A stretch of 64,000 nt of DNA from Ostreococcus mediterraneus. Taxonomy: Eukaryota > Chlorophyta > Mamiellophyceae > Mamiellales > Bathycoccaceae. The translations under genes were made by a program, and so were the position numbers. Below are positions 38,272-47,916 of the stretch, piece after piece. The notes under the pieces were generated by a model, which was not told the origin of the DNA, did no database searches, and saw nothing but the letters and a program-made list of their open reading frames with translations. Numbering within the stretch: the first letter of the stretch is position 1; each line of letters begins with the position of its first letter. Where the stretch lies: assembly GCA_012295225.1 (NCBI GenBank), contig WMKK01000011.1, positions 190,231 through 254,230 on the forward strand, in the 5' to 3' direction.

Positions 38272-38722
38272 CGCTCGCGCACGCGCGCGTCGCGTCGAAC
38301 AAAAAGCGTGTGATCGATTGCGCGCGCGCGCCGGGGCACGGGCGACGTGTGCGAGGTGCGTCGCGATGGCGCGCGCGATGGCGCGTCGGTGTCTGGCGGC
38401 GGCGCCGCGCGGCGGGCGCAGGGCGTGGCGCGCGCCGCGGTGCGCGGCGACGCGGCGGTGATGCGTGAGAATGGTGAAAGGTATTATTGCGCGTCGATCG
38501 CGCGCGCGCGCGGCGCACATGGGCGGTCGCGCGCGGCGCACATGGGCGCGGCGTGCGTGAGGGCGGTGCGCGACCGTCCTATGCGATCGGTGCGTCGCGG
38601 CATTCATCGGCGCTCGCGCGGCGTCGGATAGGTCGCGTGCGCGTCGAGCGGGCGACAGCGCGAGAGGAGACGTCGTCGCGTGCGCGGCGCGACGAGCGCG
38701 ACGAGCGCGACGAGCGCGGGGG
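38272..38722. other. Divergent intergenic region, SPDS / ABCD
   Basis: 451 bp, very GC-rich. It contains two copies of CGCGCGGCGCACATGGGCG at about 38508 and 38530, and a GACGAGCGC triplet repeat just before the ABCD ATG (about 38690-38718). No gene or recognised promoter motif is visible. Confidence 0.4.
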
Positions 38723-40795
38723 ATGAAGGGTGCGCACGCGCCACCGGCGGTGGGTCTCGTCACGGGATTAAAAGTCGTTGGCGACGCTTTAGCGACGCAT
38801 GCGCGGGATGGTATCGCGACGAACGTGGCGCATATTAAGGATGACGCCATGTACGTGGTGTTTCTCGCGGCGAGCGTGATTGGGTTCGGGTCGCTGGCGT
38901 CGCGCGAGGTGGTGAGCTTGAAGAAGCGTCGGGCGGCGGCGACCAAGGCGTTGCGCGAGTGCTCGACGATGTTGGATTTGAGCGGGAAGGACAAGGAAGG
39001 GACGACACCGAGCGCGAGTGCGGGTAAGGGGAAGTCTCGCAAGGGCGGTGGCGTGAAGGTTGGCAAGGAGTTTTGGGGTGAGCTCGGGTATTTGATTCGA
39101 GTGGCGGTGCCGAGCGCGGGGAGTCGAGGCGGGCAGCTCCTCGGCGCGCAGTTCACGCTGCTCGTCATGCGCACGCTGTTGACGGTGCGGGCAAACAAGG
39201 TGAACACGTTTTATCTCACGAAGGCGATTTCCACGGCGAGTTGGAAGTTTTGGGTGCGGTGGTTTTTTAACTTTACCGGGTGGATGGCGAGCGGCGTCGT
39301 GGTGAATAGCGGCTTGCGGTATACCGAGAGTTTAATCACCATTGAACTTCGTGCGGCGTTGACGAAAAAGGCGCACAAAAAGTATATGGAGAATAACAAC
39401 TTTTACAAGACTGCAGTGTTGCGACAAGGCGGGTTGGATAACGTTGATCAACGCATCGTGGCGGATATCGAGGCGTTTTCACGCGAAACCGCCTTCTTGT
39501 ACGGACACTCGTTCAAGCCGATTTTAGAATTCACGTTGAGTCTCACGGAAGCAGCGAAAGAACTCGGATATAGCCGTCCGTTGGCGTTGTTCGCGTCGCA
39601 GATTATGATTACCGGCGTACTTCGCTCCATCGCGCCGAGACTCGGGCCGATGGTGGCGCGTGAAGCGGCGCTCGAGGGCGGTTTCCGTCACACGCACTCG
39701 CGTTTGATTGCACACGCCGAAGAAATTGCTCTTCTTGGAGGTGGCGACCGCGAAGTTAAGATTTTAGACGACGGGTTGGACAACTTGGTGGTAACGCAGC
39801 GGTGGCACGCGCTGCAGCGCATTCGCAAGAGCGTCGCGGATAACATTTCCAAATTTCAAGGCTTGCTCGTGGGCAGCATATTCGTGCACGTTCCATTCAT
39901 GATGAAGGCGTCAGTGTCCGAAGGTGAACGCATCTCATCTTTCCGCGCGACCGAAGAGTTGATGTTGCGTTGCGGCGGCGCGTTTACCGAAGTGTTACTT
40001 CTCGGAAAAAATCTCGACGAATTAGCAGGTTACACCACGCGCCTCTCGCAACTATTTCGTACCTTGGACGAAGCGAACAAAGAAGCCATCAGAGAAAAGG
40101 CTGAACTCAAAGAAGTCGATCCATCGGCACCGATTATATTCGACAACGTCACTGTCGGCGCACCCGAGCCGAATGGTTCGCAACGCGTATTGGTGAAGGA
40201 TTTGACGTTGGCCATTCCTCCCGGTCGTCACTTGTTGATCACTGGCCCCAATGGGTGCGGTAAAACGTCGCTTTTGCGCGTTTTAGCTGGCTTGTGGGCG
40301 CCAATGAGTGGCAAAGTTTCTCGCCCGACTGGGATCGCGTCCATCATGTGGCTGCCGCAACGTCCGTATTTGCTACAAGGCTCGTTGCGCGATCAAGTGG
40401 TGTACCCGCAAGACACAAACGTTGACAAGGTTGACGATAACCGCGTCAAAGAGTGTCTCGTGATGGCTGGTTTAGGAAAGTTCATCGACGGCTCATTGAA
40501 CGTCGGTTTGAACACGCGACACTTGGAGTGGAATGACGTGCTTTCAGGTGGCGAACGTCAGCGCATTGGCTTTGCCCGATTGTACTACCACGCGCCAAAG
40601 TTTGCGATTCTCGACGAAGCCACGAGCGCGATTAACCCCGACGAGGAGTCTCAACTGTATGAGCGATTAGTACAGACGGATACCACTGTGATTTCGATCG
40701 CACACAGACTTGAATTACGTAAATTTCACAAGGATGAATTGAAAATTGCGGGCGACGGCGTGGGTGGTTTTAAAATTGTCCCGCTCGACAAATAA
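38723..40795 (+). CDS. Peroxisomal ABC half-transporter (ABCD family)
   Basis: About 690 residues, one membrane domain followed by one nucleotide-binding domain, as in PMP70/ALDP. These import fatty acyl-CoAs into peroxisomes. The ABCD-specific EAA-like loop reads [15 protein letters not shown] (about 330-344). [20 protein letters not shown] matches the family's cytoplasmic loop. Walker A is GPNGCGKTS (about 509), the signature is LSGGERQR, and Walker B is [13 protein letters not shown]. The C-terminus ends soon after the H-loop ([13 protein letters not shown]). An N-terminal K/G-rich segment (about 80-110) may be the peroxisome-targeting region. A plastid-type ABCD cannot be excluded. Confidence 0.92.
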   Translation: MKGAHAPPAVGLVTGLKVVGDALATHARDGIATNVAHIKDDAMYVVFLAASVIGFGSLASREVVSLKKRRAAATKALRECSTMLDLSGKDKEGTTPSASAGKGKSRKGGGVKVGKEFWGELGYLIRVAVPSAGSRGGQLLGAQFTLLVMRTLLTVRANKVNTFYLTKAISTASWKFWVRWFFNFTGWMASGVVVNSGLRYTESLITIELRAALTKKAHKKYMENNNFYKTAVLRQGGLDNVDQRIVADIEAFSRETAFLYGHSFKPILEFTLSLTEAAKELGYSRPLALFASQIMITGVLRSIAPRLGPMVAREAALEGGFRHTHSRLIAHAEEIALLGGGDREVKILDDGLDNLVVTQRWHALQRIRKSVADNISKFQGLLVGSIFVHVPFMMKASVSEGERISSFRATEELMLRCGGAFTEVLLLGKNLDELAGYTTRLSQLFRTLDEANKEAIREKAELKEVDPSAPIIFDNVTVGAPEPNGSQRVLVKDLTLAIPPGRHLLITGPNGCGKTSLLRVLAGLWAPMSGKVSRPTGIASIMWLPQRPYLLQGSLRDQVVYPQDTNVDKVDDNRVKECLVMAGLGKFIDGSLNVGLNTRHLEWNDVLSGGERQRIGFARLYYHAPKFAILDEATSAINPDEESQLYERLVQTDTTVISIAHRLELRKFHKDELKIAGDGVGGFKIVPLDK

Positions 40796-40804
40796 AAACA
40801 AGAT

Positions 40805-40835
40805 TGATTTTATATTTAAAACTCCGACGCGGAGT
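40805..40835 (+). terminator. Short hairpin downstream of the ABCD gene
   Basis: ACTCCG-ACG-CGGAGT is a 6-bp perfect stem with a 3-nt loop at about 40821-40835, directly preceded by AT-rich sequence (GATTTTATATTTAAA) and 26 bp past the stop. It could affect 3'-end formation between the convergent ABCD and TPR genes. The evidence is structural only. Confidence 0.25.
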
Positions 40836-40933
40836 TGTTGTAACAAGCATATCTCACTGCGCAACGATTAAGCATACATATACCGGTACGTATTACAAAA
40901 TATCCGATCTCGTTTTTGTACTCTTGTTTCCAT

Positions 40934-42142
40934 CTATTGCCGCGACATCAAAAACGCCAGAAGCACGAGCGGCGCGCCAAAAAGCACAACCATCGTGGAC
41001 ACCGCCGTCGACTGCAACTGTCTCTCCTCTTCTTCATCGATGTCGCCTCCAAATTTGTTATTCGCCATCTTAATCAAGTACTCGTCGTACGCGTCTAATT
41101 TCGCGGCATCTATGTAATCGAATAGGTCGGACTTCATCTTCCGCGACGCGGTGGTCATCCCCCATACCATGCGATCAGCTTGTTTGGATACGTTGCCGTA
41201 TTGATTCCCTATGCATCGTCGATATTGCTTCAACGCCTCGTCCCGGCGTTGCAAGTTGTCCAAGCACAACGCATAGTTGAAAATAATTCGCCCACCGAGC
41301 TCGGTTTTCGGGCCAACTTTCTCAAGGGCTATGATTTCCAATCGATCGAGCGCGGCTTGCATGTATCCCGCCTTAATAGCTGCCTCGGCTTCGTCCAACG
41401 CCTCCTTGGCTTCCTGAAATTCTTCGGGCGTCATCGTCATCCCGTTGTCCTCTCTATACTTTGCCAATTTCTTCGCCACGCGCGCCTTACGCTCAGCAAT
41501 CGCTGTCTCATCCTCAAGTTCCTCGCGCTTAATCGTTCGCCCGCCTCCATACGCTTTAGATATGTTATCCGGACGTTCGAACACCCCCCACGTCGACACG
41601 CTCGGTCGATACGTCGCTTCATCCGTCTCAAATCCAACCGCCTTTTCATCATCATCAAACGGATTATACGTCTGATCGCGCGTTAAAATTTGCACCTTGA
41701 CTTCACGCTTTTTAGGTGGCACAAACGTCGTCGTCTTCGTCCTCGTCGCCTCCTCCTCCGCGTCCGCCTTTGTCGCGTCCTCGTCGTCCCGCGTCTGTCG
41801 TCGCGACGTCGAAGAATCCAGCCCCTCCGCGCGCGCCTTGGCCAACTCCGCCGCGTACTCCTTCGCCTTTCGCACGCGATCTTCCACGCTCGACACTAAA
41901 TCGATTCTCGCCTCGGCGTCTTCGGCGACGCGCGTTCGCGTGTGTCCGCGTCGTCGCACAGCGTCCGTATGAATCCGCTGACGCTGATGTTGTTGAAGAT
42001 GATTATCCGCACTGAATCCCGCGCGCGCGACGCCACCGCGCGCGCCCATCGCCCGTCGCCGCGCGCGACGCGAACGCGCACTGCCTTCCGGGCGCATCGC
42101 CACCGCAGGCGCGCGCGCGCCGACGCCGGCGACGCGCATCAT
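40934..42142 (-). CDS. Plastid TPR-like protein with a C-terminal membrane anchor
   Basis: About 402 residues from the ATG at 42142. Upstream in-frame starts would overlap the HIG1 gene. An Arg-rich transit-like N-terminus precedes a charged helical region. The motif YNPFDDDEKAVGFETDEATY, then STWGVFERPDNISKAYGGGR, is one I associate with an uncharacterised conserved chloroplast family in plants. A TPR-like helical region (AAIKAGYMQAALDRLEII, GRIIFNYALCLDNLQRRDEA) follows, then one C-terminal span (STMVVLFGAPLVLLAFLM). Function unknown; a thylakoid or envelope assembly role is only a guess. Confidence 0.68.
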   Translation of the reverse strand: MMRVAGVGARAPAVAMRPEGSARSRRARRRAMGARGGVARAGFSADNHLQQHQRQRIHTDAVRRRGHTRTRVAEDAEARIDLVSSVEDRVRKAKEYAAELAKARAEGLDSSTSRRQTRDDEDATKADAEEEATRTKTTTFVPPKKREVKVQILTRDQTYNPFDDDEKAVGFETDEATYRPSVSTWGVFERPDNISKAYGGGRTIKREELEDETAIAERKARVAKKLAKYREDNGMTMTPEEFQEAKEALDEAEAAIKAGYMQAALDRLEIIALEKVGPKTELGGRIIFNYALCLDNLQRRDEALKQYRRCIGNQYGNVSKQADRMVWGMTTASRKMKSDLFDYIDAAKLDAYDEYLIKMANNKFGGDIDEEEERQLQSTAVSTMVVLFGAPLVLLAFLMSRQ

Positions 42143-42168
42143 CGTCGTCGTCGTCGCGCGCGCGACTG

Positions 42169-42176
42169 TGACGTCA
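42169..42176. promoter_or_regulatory. TGACGTCA palindrome between the TPR gene and HIG1
   Basis: A perfect bZIP-type octamer lies in the 49 bp separating the start codons at 42142 (reverse) and 42192 (forward). It must be within or next to both 5' leaders. Confidence 0.4.
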
Positions 42177-42191
42177 CTTCGCGGACCGCGC

Positions 42192-42509
42192 ATGCCGCCT
42201 CCCGCGTCGCCCATCACCGCCGCCTCTCGCGCTTCGGCTGACGAAATATGCCCTCCGCGACAAGGTTCACGCAATCCCTGGGTGCTCGTCGGCGCCGGGG
42301 CGACGGCGCTCGTGCTCGCGAGTGGATTCGTGGCGTTCAAAGCTGGGAACGCTCGGGCGAGTCAATTCGCGATGCGGGCGCGCGTGCTCACGCAGGGCGC
42401 GACGGTGGCGCTGATGGTGGCCACGAGTGGGGCCGGGGTGTTTACGTTGGATGGCGTGGAGCACGTGCCGGCGCGCGCGAGGGAGGCGTTCGGGTTTGGG
42501 CAGAAGTAG
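42192..42509 (+). CDS. HIG1-domain protein (RCF1/HIGD-like)
   Basis: 105 residues. The HIG1 signature is clear: RNPWVLVGAGATALVL begins the first membrane helix, and the linking motif ASQFAMRARVLTQGATVAL leads into the second. HIG1 proteins such as yeast Rcf1 associate with respiratory supercomplexes III/IV in the mitochondrial inner membrane. The first ATG is 42192. The stop at 42507-42509 is immediately followed, in another frame, by the COQ9 coding region. Confidence 0.88.
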   Translation: MPPPASPITAASRASADEICPPRQGSRNPWVLVGAGATALVLASGFVAFKAGNARASQFAMRARVLTQGATVALMVATSGAGVFTLDGVEHVPARAREAFGFGQK

Positions 42510-42511
42510 CG

Positions 42512-43492
42512 CGCGGCGACGGACGCGGATTCGCGTCGTCGAGCGCGGCGACGGGAGATGCTCACGGCGATGGGGGTGTGAATCGCGAGGACGCCTCGGC
42601 GAGGTCACAAGGCGATGCGTCGTCGTCGGCGTCGGCGTCGGCGTCGGCGCGAGGCGAGACGGATACGCGAGCCGAAGCCGACGCGAGCGACAGGGCGGTG
42701 CTCCGCGAACGCATTCTTCGCGCCGCGCTCAAGCGCGTGGACGAGCATGGATTTTCCGACGCCGCCGTCGATGCTGGTTTGAGAGATTTAAAGCTGTCAC
42801 CGGCGTCGCGGGCGAACGCATTGGGGAGAGATGGGTCGAGCGGCGCGGCGTCGGCGTGCGACCCCGGAGCGCTCGCGGGCGAGCTCGTGGGGTACTTTGA
42901 AGAAGCTTGCGACGCCGCGTTCCACGCCAAGGTTGTCGAAAACGCCGACAAGTTATCTACATTGAATTCCAGCGACCGCATCGAATGGTTGGTGAAGACG
43001 AGGTTGGAATATGTCGTTCCGCGTCTCGACGCGTGGCCGCGAGCGCTGGCGACGATGGCGAGCCCACAAAACGCGCTCGCCACGTTTAAGCGCCGCGCAT
43101 CGCTTGCGGATGATATCGCACAGGCGGCAGATATCGCCCACGTCGATATCTTACCCGCCGAGCTCGACGGCGCGCGGTGGTACGCCGAACGCGCGACAAT
43201 CGTCGCGCTCTACGCCGCCGTCGAGCTCCATCTCGCGACGGATACGTCCAAAGATTTCCGCAAAACCTGGGCGTTCCTCCACGCCCGCGTGCGCGACCTT
43301 GCCACTGCGCGCACGTCCGCGCTCGAGCTCAAATCCTACGTCGACGTCCTCGCGCGCGCCGCGGGTCTCGATCCCGCGCGAAGCGACGTCGCGTCCGCGA
43401 TGGCGGCGTCCGCGCTCCGCGCCGCGTCTCGCGCCCCTTTCGCCGCGCGTATCCTCGCCCCTTGGATCGCCGGGGCGCGATCGAAACCTTAG
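42512..43492 (+). CDS. COQ9: COQ9 ubiquinone-biosynthesis protein, start unresolved
   Basis: COQ9 is a lipid-binding member of the mitochondrial CoQ synthome. Conserved blocks: RILRAALKRVDEHGFSDAAV (TetR-like helices), EWLVKTRLEYVVPRLDAW, and the C-terminal signature around WYAERATIVALYAAVELHLA and DFRKTWAFLHARV. The leader RGDGRGFASSSAATG resembles a mitochondrial cleavage region. No ATG occurs in this frame between the HIG1 stop and the conserved core. The nearest in-frame ATG is 42248, inside HIG1 in a different frame. I set the left end at the first codon after HIG1. A non-AUG start, an undetected 5' exon, dicistronic overlap or a one-base assembly error could explain this. Confidence 0.75.
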   Translation, partial: RGDGRGFASSSAATGDAHGDGGVNREDASARSQGDASSSASASASARGETDTRAEADASDRAVLRERILRAALKRVDEHGFSDAAVDAGLRDLKLSPASRANALGRDGSSGAASACDPGALAGELVGYFEEACDAAFHAKVVENADKLSTLNSSDRIEWLVKTRLEYVVPRLDAWPRALATMASPQNALATFKRRASLADDIAQAADIAHVDILPAELDGARWYAERATIVALYAAVELHLATDTSKDFRKTWAFLHARVRDLATARTSALELKSYVDVLARAAGLDPARSDVASAMAASALRAASRAPFAARILAPWIAGARSKP

Positions 43493-43656
43493 ATATCATT
43501 GTAATGCATCATTTTGCACGCGCGTTTGACCTCTTGTGACGTCTCGCGACGTCGCGACGTGTCCGAGTCTCTTCGCCGCGAAGTGTCAGACCGACCTATA
43601 CTCCCAAAGGTCGCCGTCGAGCACGCGCGCGCCACATCGCGCCACCGCGCCCGTCG

Positions 43657-46600
43657 ATGACGCGCGCACCGATGTCGCGCGCGACAAAATCCGAGTCGCC
43701 CCCCTTCGCGCTCACGTGCGCCATCGTCGCCTACGCCGCGTTCGGCGCCGCGCACGAGCTCGCCCATGGGCTGAGTCACATTGTGATGTCACTTTCCGCG
43801 AGCTCAAACGCGCCTACGCGCGCGCTCGACATCGCGCGCGAATCTCTGATTGCGTGTGTGCGTCGCGCGTACATCGTGCGTGATGTCGACGTCCTGGGCG
43901 CGCGAGGGATGGCGATTGTGCGCGCGTGTGGGGTGATGATGAGCCTGGCGTGCGCGGTTTGGGCGTCGAAGCGCGACGGGACGGCGTCGCGGATGACGCC
44001 GGAACGCGCGCGCGCGGTGCGCATCGCCGCTTGGGCGTCGGTATTCGATGCGGTGTGTACGGATGTGTTTGATATTTTGCCGCGACGGTCGAAAGGGATG
44101 GTGTTATGCGGGAATTTTGGCGTCGTGCTCATCAACGCCGCGTGGGCGACGTCGGCGAACGGCGCGCGCGCGTTTGATGTTTTGGAGAAAATGGTCAACG
44201 TCACCATGATGCGAGGCGCGCAGAGCGGTGGTGTTGTGACATTTAGTGATCACGGCGGCGATGGCGGGTTGATTGGTGAACGGTCGCGAGTGGTGAATAT
44301 GAAACGCACCGATTTGTCCAAGCTCGTGCGCGCCAAGGTTGAGCGCGAATCGGGCGGTAGAAAACTCGCGAGAACTAATATAACGCGCGTGTTTGCCGGC
44401 CACACGAGGTTTGCGACGACGAGTAAGGCGACGTTTGATGGCACGCATCCGCACCAGTGGTCGCCGAGAGAGAAACGGTTGGTGTACGCGTTGGAGCAAA
44501 CAAGTCCGGGCGCGATTCGCGTAGATGTTGAAAATTTCATCACGCACAATGGTGATTTTGATTTTTATCGCGTCAACGGTCGATGGTACGATCTCGGTGA
44601 CGTGCAGAAGTGGCTAGAGCTTGCTACGGGGCATAAAGCGCCGTCGACGGTGGATTCAGCCGCGATTGCAGGCGTGATTGATTTACTTCGCGCGCAAGGA
44701 TGTTTCGGCTTGGCTGCGCGTTACACCGTGTGTTTTGGTTTAAAGACGAGCGAAATAGCGGACGACGTGCCATTTCCATCATACGCTGTCTTTGAACAAA
44801 TCGGATCGTACTTTTCAAACGCGCTTGATGAGACGCTCGCCCAAGGTAAGGTGTCTGTTCGCGACATGGCGTGTCGATCGGCGACGCGCGACTTGCTCGT
44901 CGATCGCGTCGTCGCGGCGCTCGAAGCCAATCCACACGCACTTTCTGGCCTCGGCAAGCGTTTTATCGATGAAGAAATGGGTGCGAGTGCGCGTGAATTC
45001 GTTCGAGTGACGTGGAATGCGTTTTTTGATAACGATTCCCTGTTCGTCATGAAGACGTTTTTATCTCGCGCCAAGGGTTCTTTCGGTTTGATGATTACCA
45101 ACTCTCTCGACGCCGCGCGTCAAGTATGCGTCGCCGCGCGAGGACAAACGATGAGCATTGCGTTTTATCCCAAAAAAGGCTTAATATGCTATGGTTCTGA
45201 ACAAGCCGCGGTGAAGGCTGGACTATCCGTGCCGACGCCTGGCGGCGACATCTTGGCGAGCGTCCACGGCGGCGAATACGGCGACGACAACGCCGCCGTT
45301 CGGCTCGACTTGGATGACTTGAATGGTGAGATATGTTTGCTCGACTGGGGCGCCGATGGTGAACCGGCGGTGTCCGTACCGAACGCCCACTGCGCGCGAT
45401 ATTCAATGATGGGGCGTTCGGTCAACGTCGTGCTCGCAAAGGAGGGCGATTGCGCGCTTAAAAAAGTGCTTCCGACGTCAAAGTCGACGTCGTCCAAAAC
45501 CATGGTTTCTGCGGAATTATTCCATCGCATGACGCGCCTCGAAGGGAATTCGCTCATCAAACCACTGTTACCAGAGAGTGACGATTTGGTGTTGAGCGAT
45601 ATTCGCGACATTCCGAAAATTCTACGCAACTTGCAAGAAGATTGGAGAAATCGTCCGCAAGGACCGGTTTCGTTGAATCGACTCACGGCGTGGAACTTGG
45701 CGCGGTGCGTGAAAAAGCGTCTCCAGCGACACGCCGAAGGCACCACGAAATCCGTCAACTCTATCGACTTTCTCATCACTGGGTGCGAAGTCTCTCTCTG
45801 GCTCGCCGAGCAATTCGCGTCCGATTTACAACAGGCGTTTCCGGCGTTGAACGTCAAGGCGTTGTCGTCGAATAAAATTCTCGGGTTGTTTGGTCAGGAC
45901 ATCGCCGTGCCGACGATTGGTTTCCCGTCCTCAGGCAAGACGTGCGACTTTAACGATACGGTAGTGATCATCGTGTCTCACTCTGGCGGCACGTTTGCGC
46001 CGCTCGCGACGTCCAACTTGCTCCAAAGCTCGACGAATAGTATCTTTGTCGTCGCCAGCGAATGGGACACGCAAATCGGCAAGCAACTACGCGGGATGAA
46101 AACTTCAGGGCAATTCGAGTCGCGCATCTTTTCCACGGACGTCGGCGTGCGCCCAGCAGAGCCATGTTCGGTGAGCGTCGCCGCGACGCAGCAATTGCTC
46201 ACGCAAATCTTCATGCACGTCGCGCTCGTCGTGCTCGATAACCCGCACTACCGCAAGCTCACAAACGCCGTCGTCGCCGAGCACGACTTGCAAGAGCTCG
46301 AGCGGTGCAATCAAATGAACATTACCGCGCTCGAGCGCATCGTTGGGTGCACCGCGAACGGTGATGTGACGCCAGATGCGAGCGCCGAACGGGACTTGCG
46401 CGCGGCGGGTGACGTATGGGCGGACCACGTGCTCGAAGGCGTCAAAGGTTGGATGATGTCCTTCGCGTACATCGTCGGCACCGTCACCGCCGGGTACCCG
46501 CTCGTCACCGGCGTCGCCACCGCGTGTGGTCTCGCCGCCACGTGGGCCTTCTACGTGACGCGATTCTTTGATTCGTTGATTTACGTGTTTTTGCCGCAGA

Positions 46601-47916
46601 TTTCAATCACGCTGCTGAGGTTGGCGCAAGGGCGAAACGTGCGACATCGCATGACGGGACGAACCGTCGTCGTGGGCGACATTCCGTGGGTCGCCCAAAG
46701 CGCCGAAGCATTCTTGAGCAAAATATTCGCCTGTTCGTACTCAGCGGCAGGAATCAACGTGCTCAGTGGGAATCCAAGCGATCACTTGGTGCACCGACAC
46801 ACGCACCGCGTCGTGCGCGGTGCGTTGCTCGTCGTCGGTCGACCCGACGGGCGGCTGAGCGCGCTCGCGTCTGCTGAAGCGACGACGTGCCTATCGCTCA
46901 ACCAAGCGAGCAGTATTCAAAGCTACGGCGGCACGTGCGAATCGATGACGATTGGGCATTCGCCGTATAAGCTTCCGCTCTCGGCGCGGGCGGTATTTCT
47001 TGACCGCCACCGGCCACTATTCTTGTGCGAAAAGCTCGTCCACGAGCGCGAAGGCGAAAAGAATTTGGATGGCAAGTCTCCCGGGTCACTTCTTGGCATG
47101 TACGCAACGTTGGCGGATGAGGCGCAAGACATTTCCGTGCATAAGTTGACGCATAAGAACTCAGTGGCGTTGCTCACTGACGCGGCGATGAACGCCAAAG
47201 CCAAGTCGTATAATTTACGCGCGGTGTTTGACGAAATCGACGTCAACGGCGACGGCGGTTTATGCCTTGATGAGTTTAAAAAAGCATACATGAAGGTTGA
47301 TCAGTCATTATCTGAGGCGCAAATCACCAAACTGTTTAGAGATGCCGATGATGATAACAGCGGTGAGCTCGACTTCGACGAATTTGTCAAGATTATGAAC
47401 TTACCAGAGGCGGAAATGCTCGGAATTTTACAAGCGTCGTCGAGAAACGAAGAAGGCCTCATGATGGTGGAACCATCGGACGAGGATTACTTTGGACAGA
47501 GCATTCGTCGCAGCGCACCGAAAAAGGTCAAAGCGTACACGCTCGTCGAAAGTCAAGCTTTCTCTATGAAGATGTACGAAGCGCGCATCGCATCGTTGCA
47601 GCGCTTTGTCGCCATGACGGTGATGTTTCATCAAATGGGCGCCCGCGTGCAGAATTTTTGGCGCCGCGTATCGTTCGGGTACTTGGGATATCGCATGGAT
47701 CGCACGCACTCCATCATGCGCATCGCCACTACGGCGTCGCCAGTATCTGGCGCCGAAGTGCGCGCGCAAATGCACTTCATTGGTCTCGTCACCGCGTTCA
47801 ACAACGCCGTCGGCGTCATCGGACGCGCGGGGAAAAATTTCGCCGCTCCCGCCACGTTCAAGCGCAAAAGCTCATTTAGGCGCAACGGTTCCTTCAGCCC
47901 TCTCAGCGGTCGATGA
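43657..47916 (+). CDS. Membrane glutamine-amidotransferase/SIS protein with two EF hands (GlmS-like)
   Basis: 1,419 residues in one exon. Residues 1-150: hydrophobic N-terminus with HELAH at 33-37 (HExxH) and TDVFDILP at 135-142. Residues 151-560: class II glutamine-amidotransferase fold. CGNFGVV starts at Cys151, then RGAQSGGV (186-193), HTRFATTS (249-256), THNGDF (296-301), Asp333 and KGSFGL (473). All residues used by GlmS for glutamine hydrolysis have counterparts. Residues 700-880: SIS-type isomerase region with VSHSGGTF (773-780). Residues about 930-985: two membrane spans. Two canonical EF-hand loops lie at 1195-1206 and 1231-1242. Known GlmS makes glucosamine-6-phosphate in the cytosol; this membrane-bound, probably Ca2+-responsive relative has no name I know. 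Confidence 0.8.
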   Translation: MTRAPMSRATKSESPPFALTCAIVAYAAFGAAHELAHGLSHIVMSLSASSNAPTRALDIARESLIACVRRAYIVRDVDVLGARGMAIVRACGVMMSLACAVWASKRDGTASRMTPERARAVRIAAWASVFDAVCTDVFDILPRRSKGMVLCGNFGVVLINAAWATSANGARAFDVLEKMVNVTMMRGAQSGGVVTFSDHGGDGGLIGERSRVVNMKRTDLSKLVRAKVERESGGRKLARTNITRVFAGHTRFATTSKATFDGTHPHQWSPREKRLVYALEQTSPGAIRVDVENFITHNGDFDFYRVNGRWYDLGDVQKWLELATGHKAPSTVDSAAIAGVIDLLRAQGCFGLAARYTVCFGLKTSEIADDVPFPSYAVFEQIGSYFSNALDETLAQGKVSVRDMACRSATRDLLVDRVVAALEANPHALSGLGKRFIDEEMGASAREFVRVTWNAFFDNDSLFVMKTFLSRAKGSFGLMITNSLDAARQVCVAARGQTMSIAFYPKKGLICYGSEQAAVKAGLSVPTPGGDILASVHGGEYGDDNAAVRLDLDDLNGEICLLDWGADGEPAVSVPNAHCARYSMMGRSVNVVLAKEGDCALKKVLPTSKSTSSKTMVSAELFHRMTRLEGNSLIKPLLPESDDLVLSDIRDIPKILRNLQEDWRNRPQGPVSLNRLTAWNLARCVKKRLQRHAEGTTKSVNSIDFLITGCEVSLWLAEQFASDLQQAFPALNVKALSSNKILGLFGQDIAVPTIGFPSSGKTCDFNDTVVIIVSHSGGTFAPLATSNLLQSSTNSIFVVASEWDTQIGKQLRGMKTSGQFESRIFSTDVGVRPAEPCSVSVAATQQLLTQIFMHVALVVLDNPHYRKLTNAVVAEHDLQELERCNQMNITALERIVGCTANGDVTPDASAERDLRAAGDVWADHVLEGVKGWMMSFAYIVGTVTAGYPLVTGVATACGLAATWAFYVTRFFDSLIYVFLPQISITLLRLAQGRNVRHRMTGRTVVVGDIPWVAQSAEAFLSKIFACSYSAAGINVLSGNPSDHLVHRHTHRVVRGALLVVGRPDGRLSALASAEATTCLSLNQASSIQSYGGTCESMTIGHSPYKLPLSARAVFLDRHRPLFLCEKLVHEREGEKNLDGKSPGSLLGMYATLADEAQDISVHKLTHKNSVALLTDAAMNAKAKSYNLRAVFDEIDVNGDGGLCLDEFKKAYMKVDQSLSEAQITKLFRDADDDNSGELDFDEFVKIMNLPEAEMLGILQASSRNEEGLMMVEPSDEDYFGQSIRRSAPKKVKAYTLVESQAFSMKMYEARIASLQRFVAMTVMFHQMGARVQNFWRRVSFGYLGYRMDRTHSIMRIATTASPVSGAEVRAQMHFIGLVTAFNNAVGVIGRAGKNFAAPATFKRKSSFRRNGSFSPLSGR

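Noticed and set aside
38272-39207. N-terminal extension of spermidine synthase on the reverse strand
   Set aside because: In frame, but Arg/Ala/His low-complexity sequence that overlaps the ABCD gene; family length and the MDKFAQ start fit 38271.
42558-42660. COQ9 start at the ATG 42558 via a GTGAAT donor and a downstream AG
   Set aside because: Can be made to splice in frame, but removes the presequence-like RGFASSS region and leaves no mitochondrial targeting signal; no branch motif supports it.
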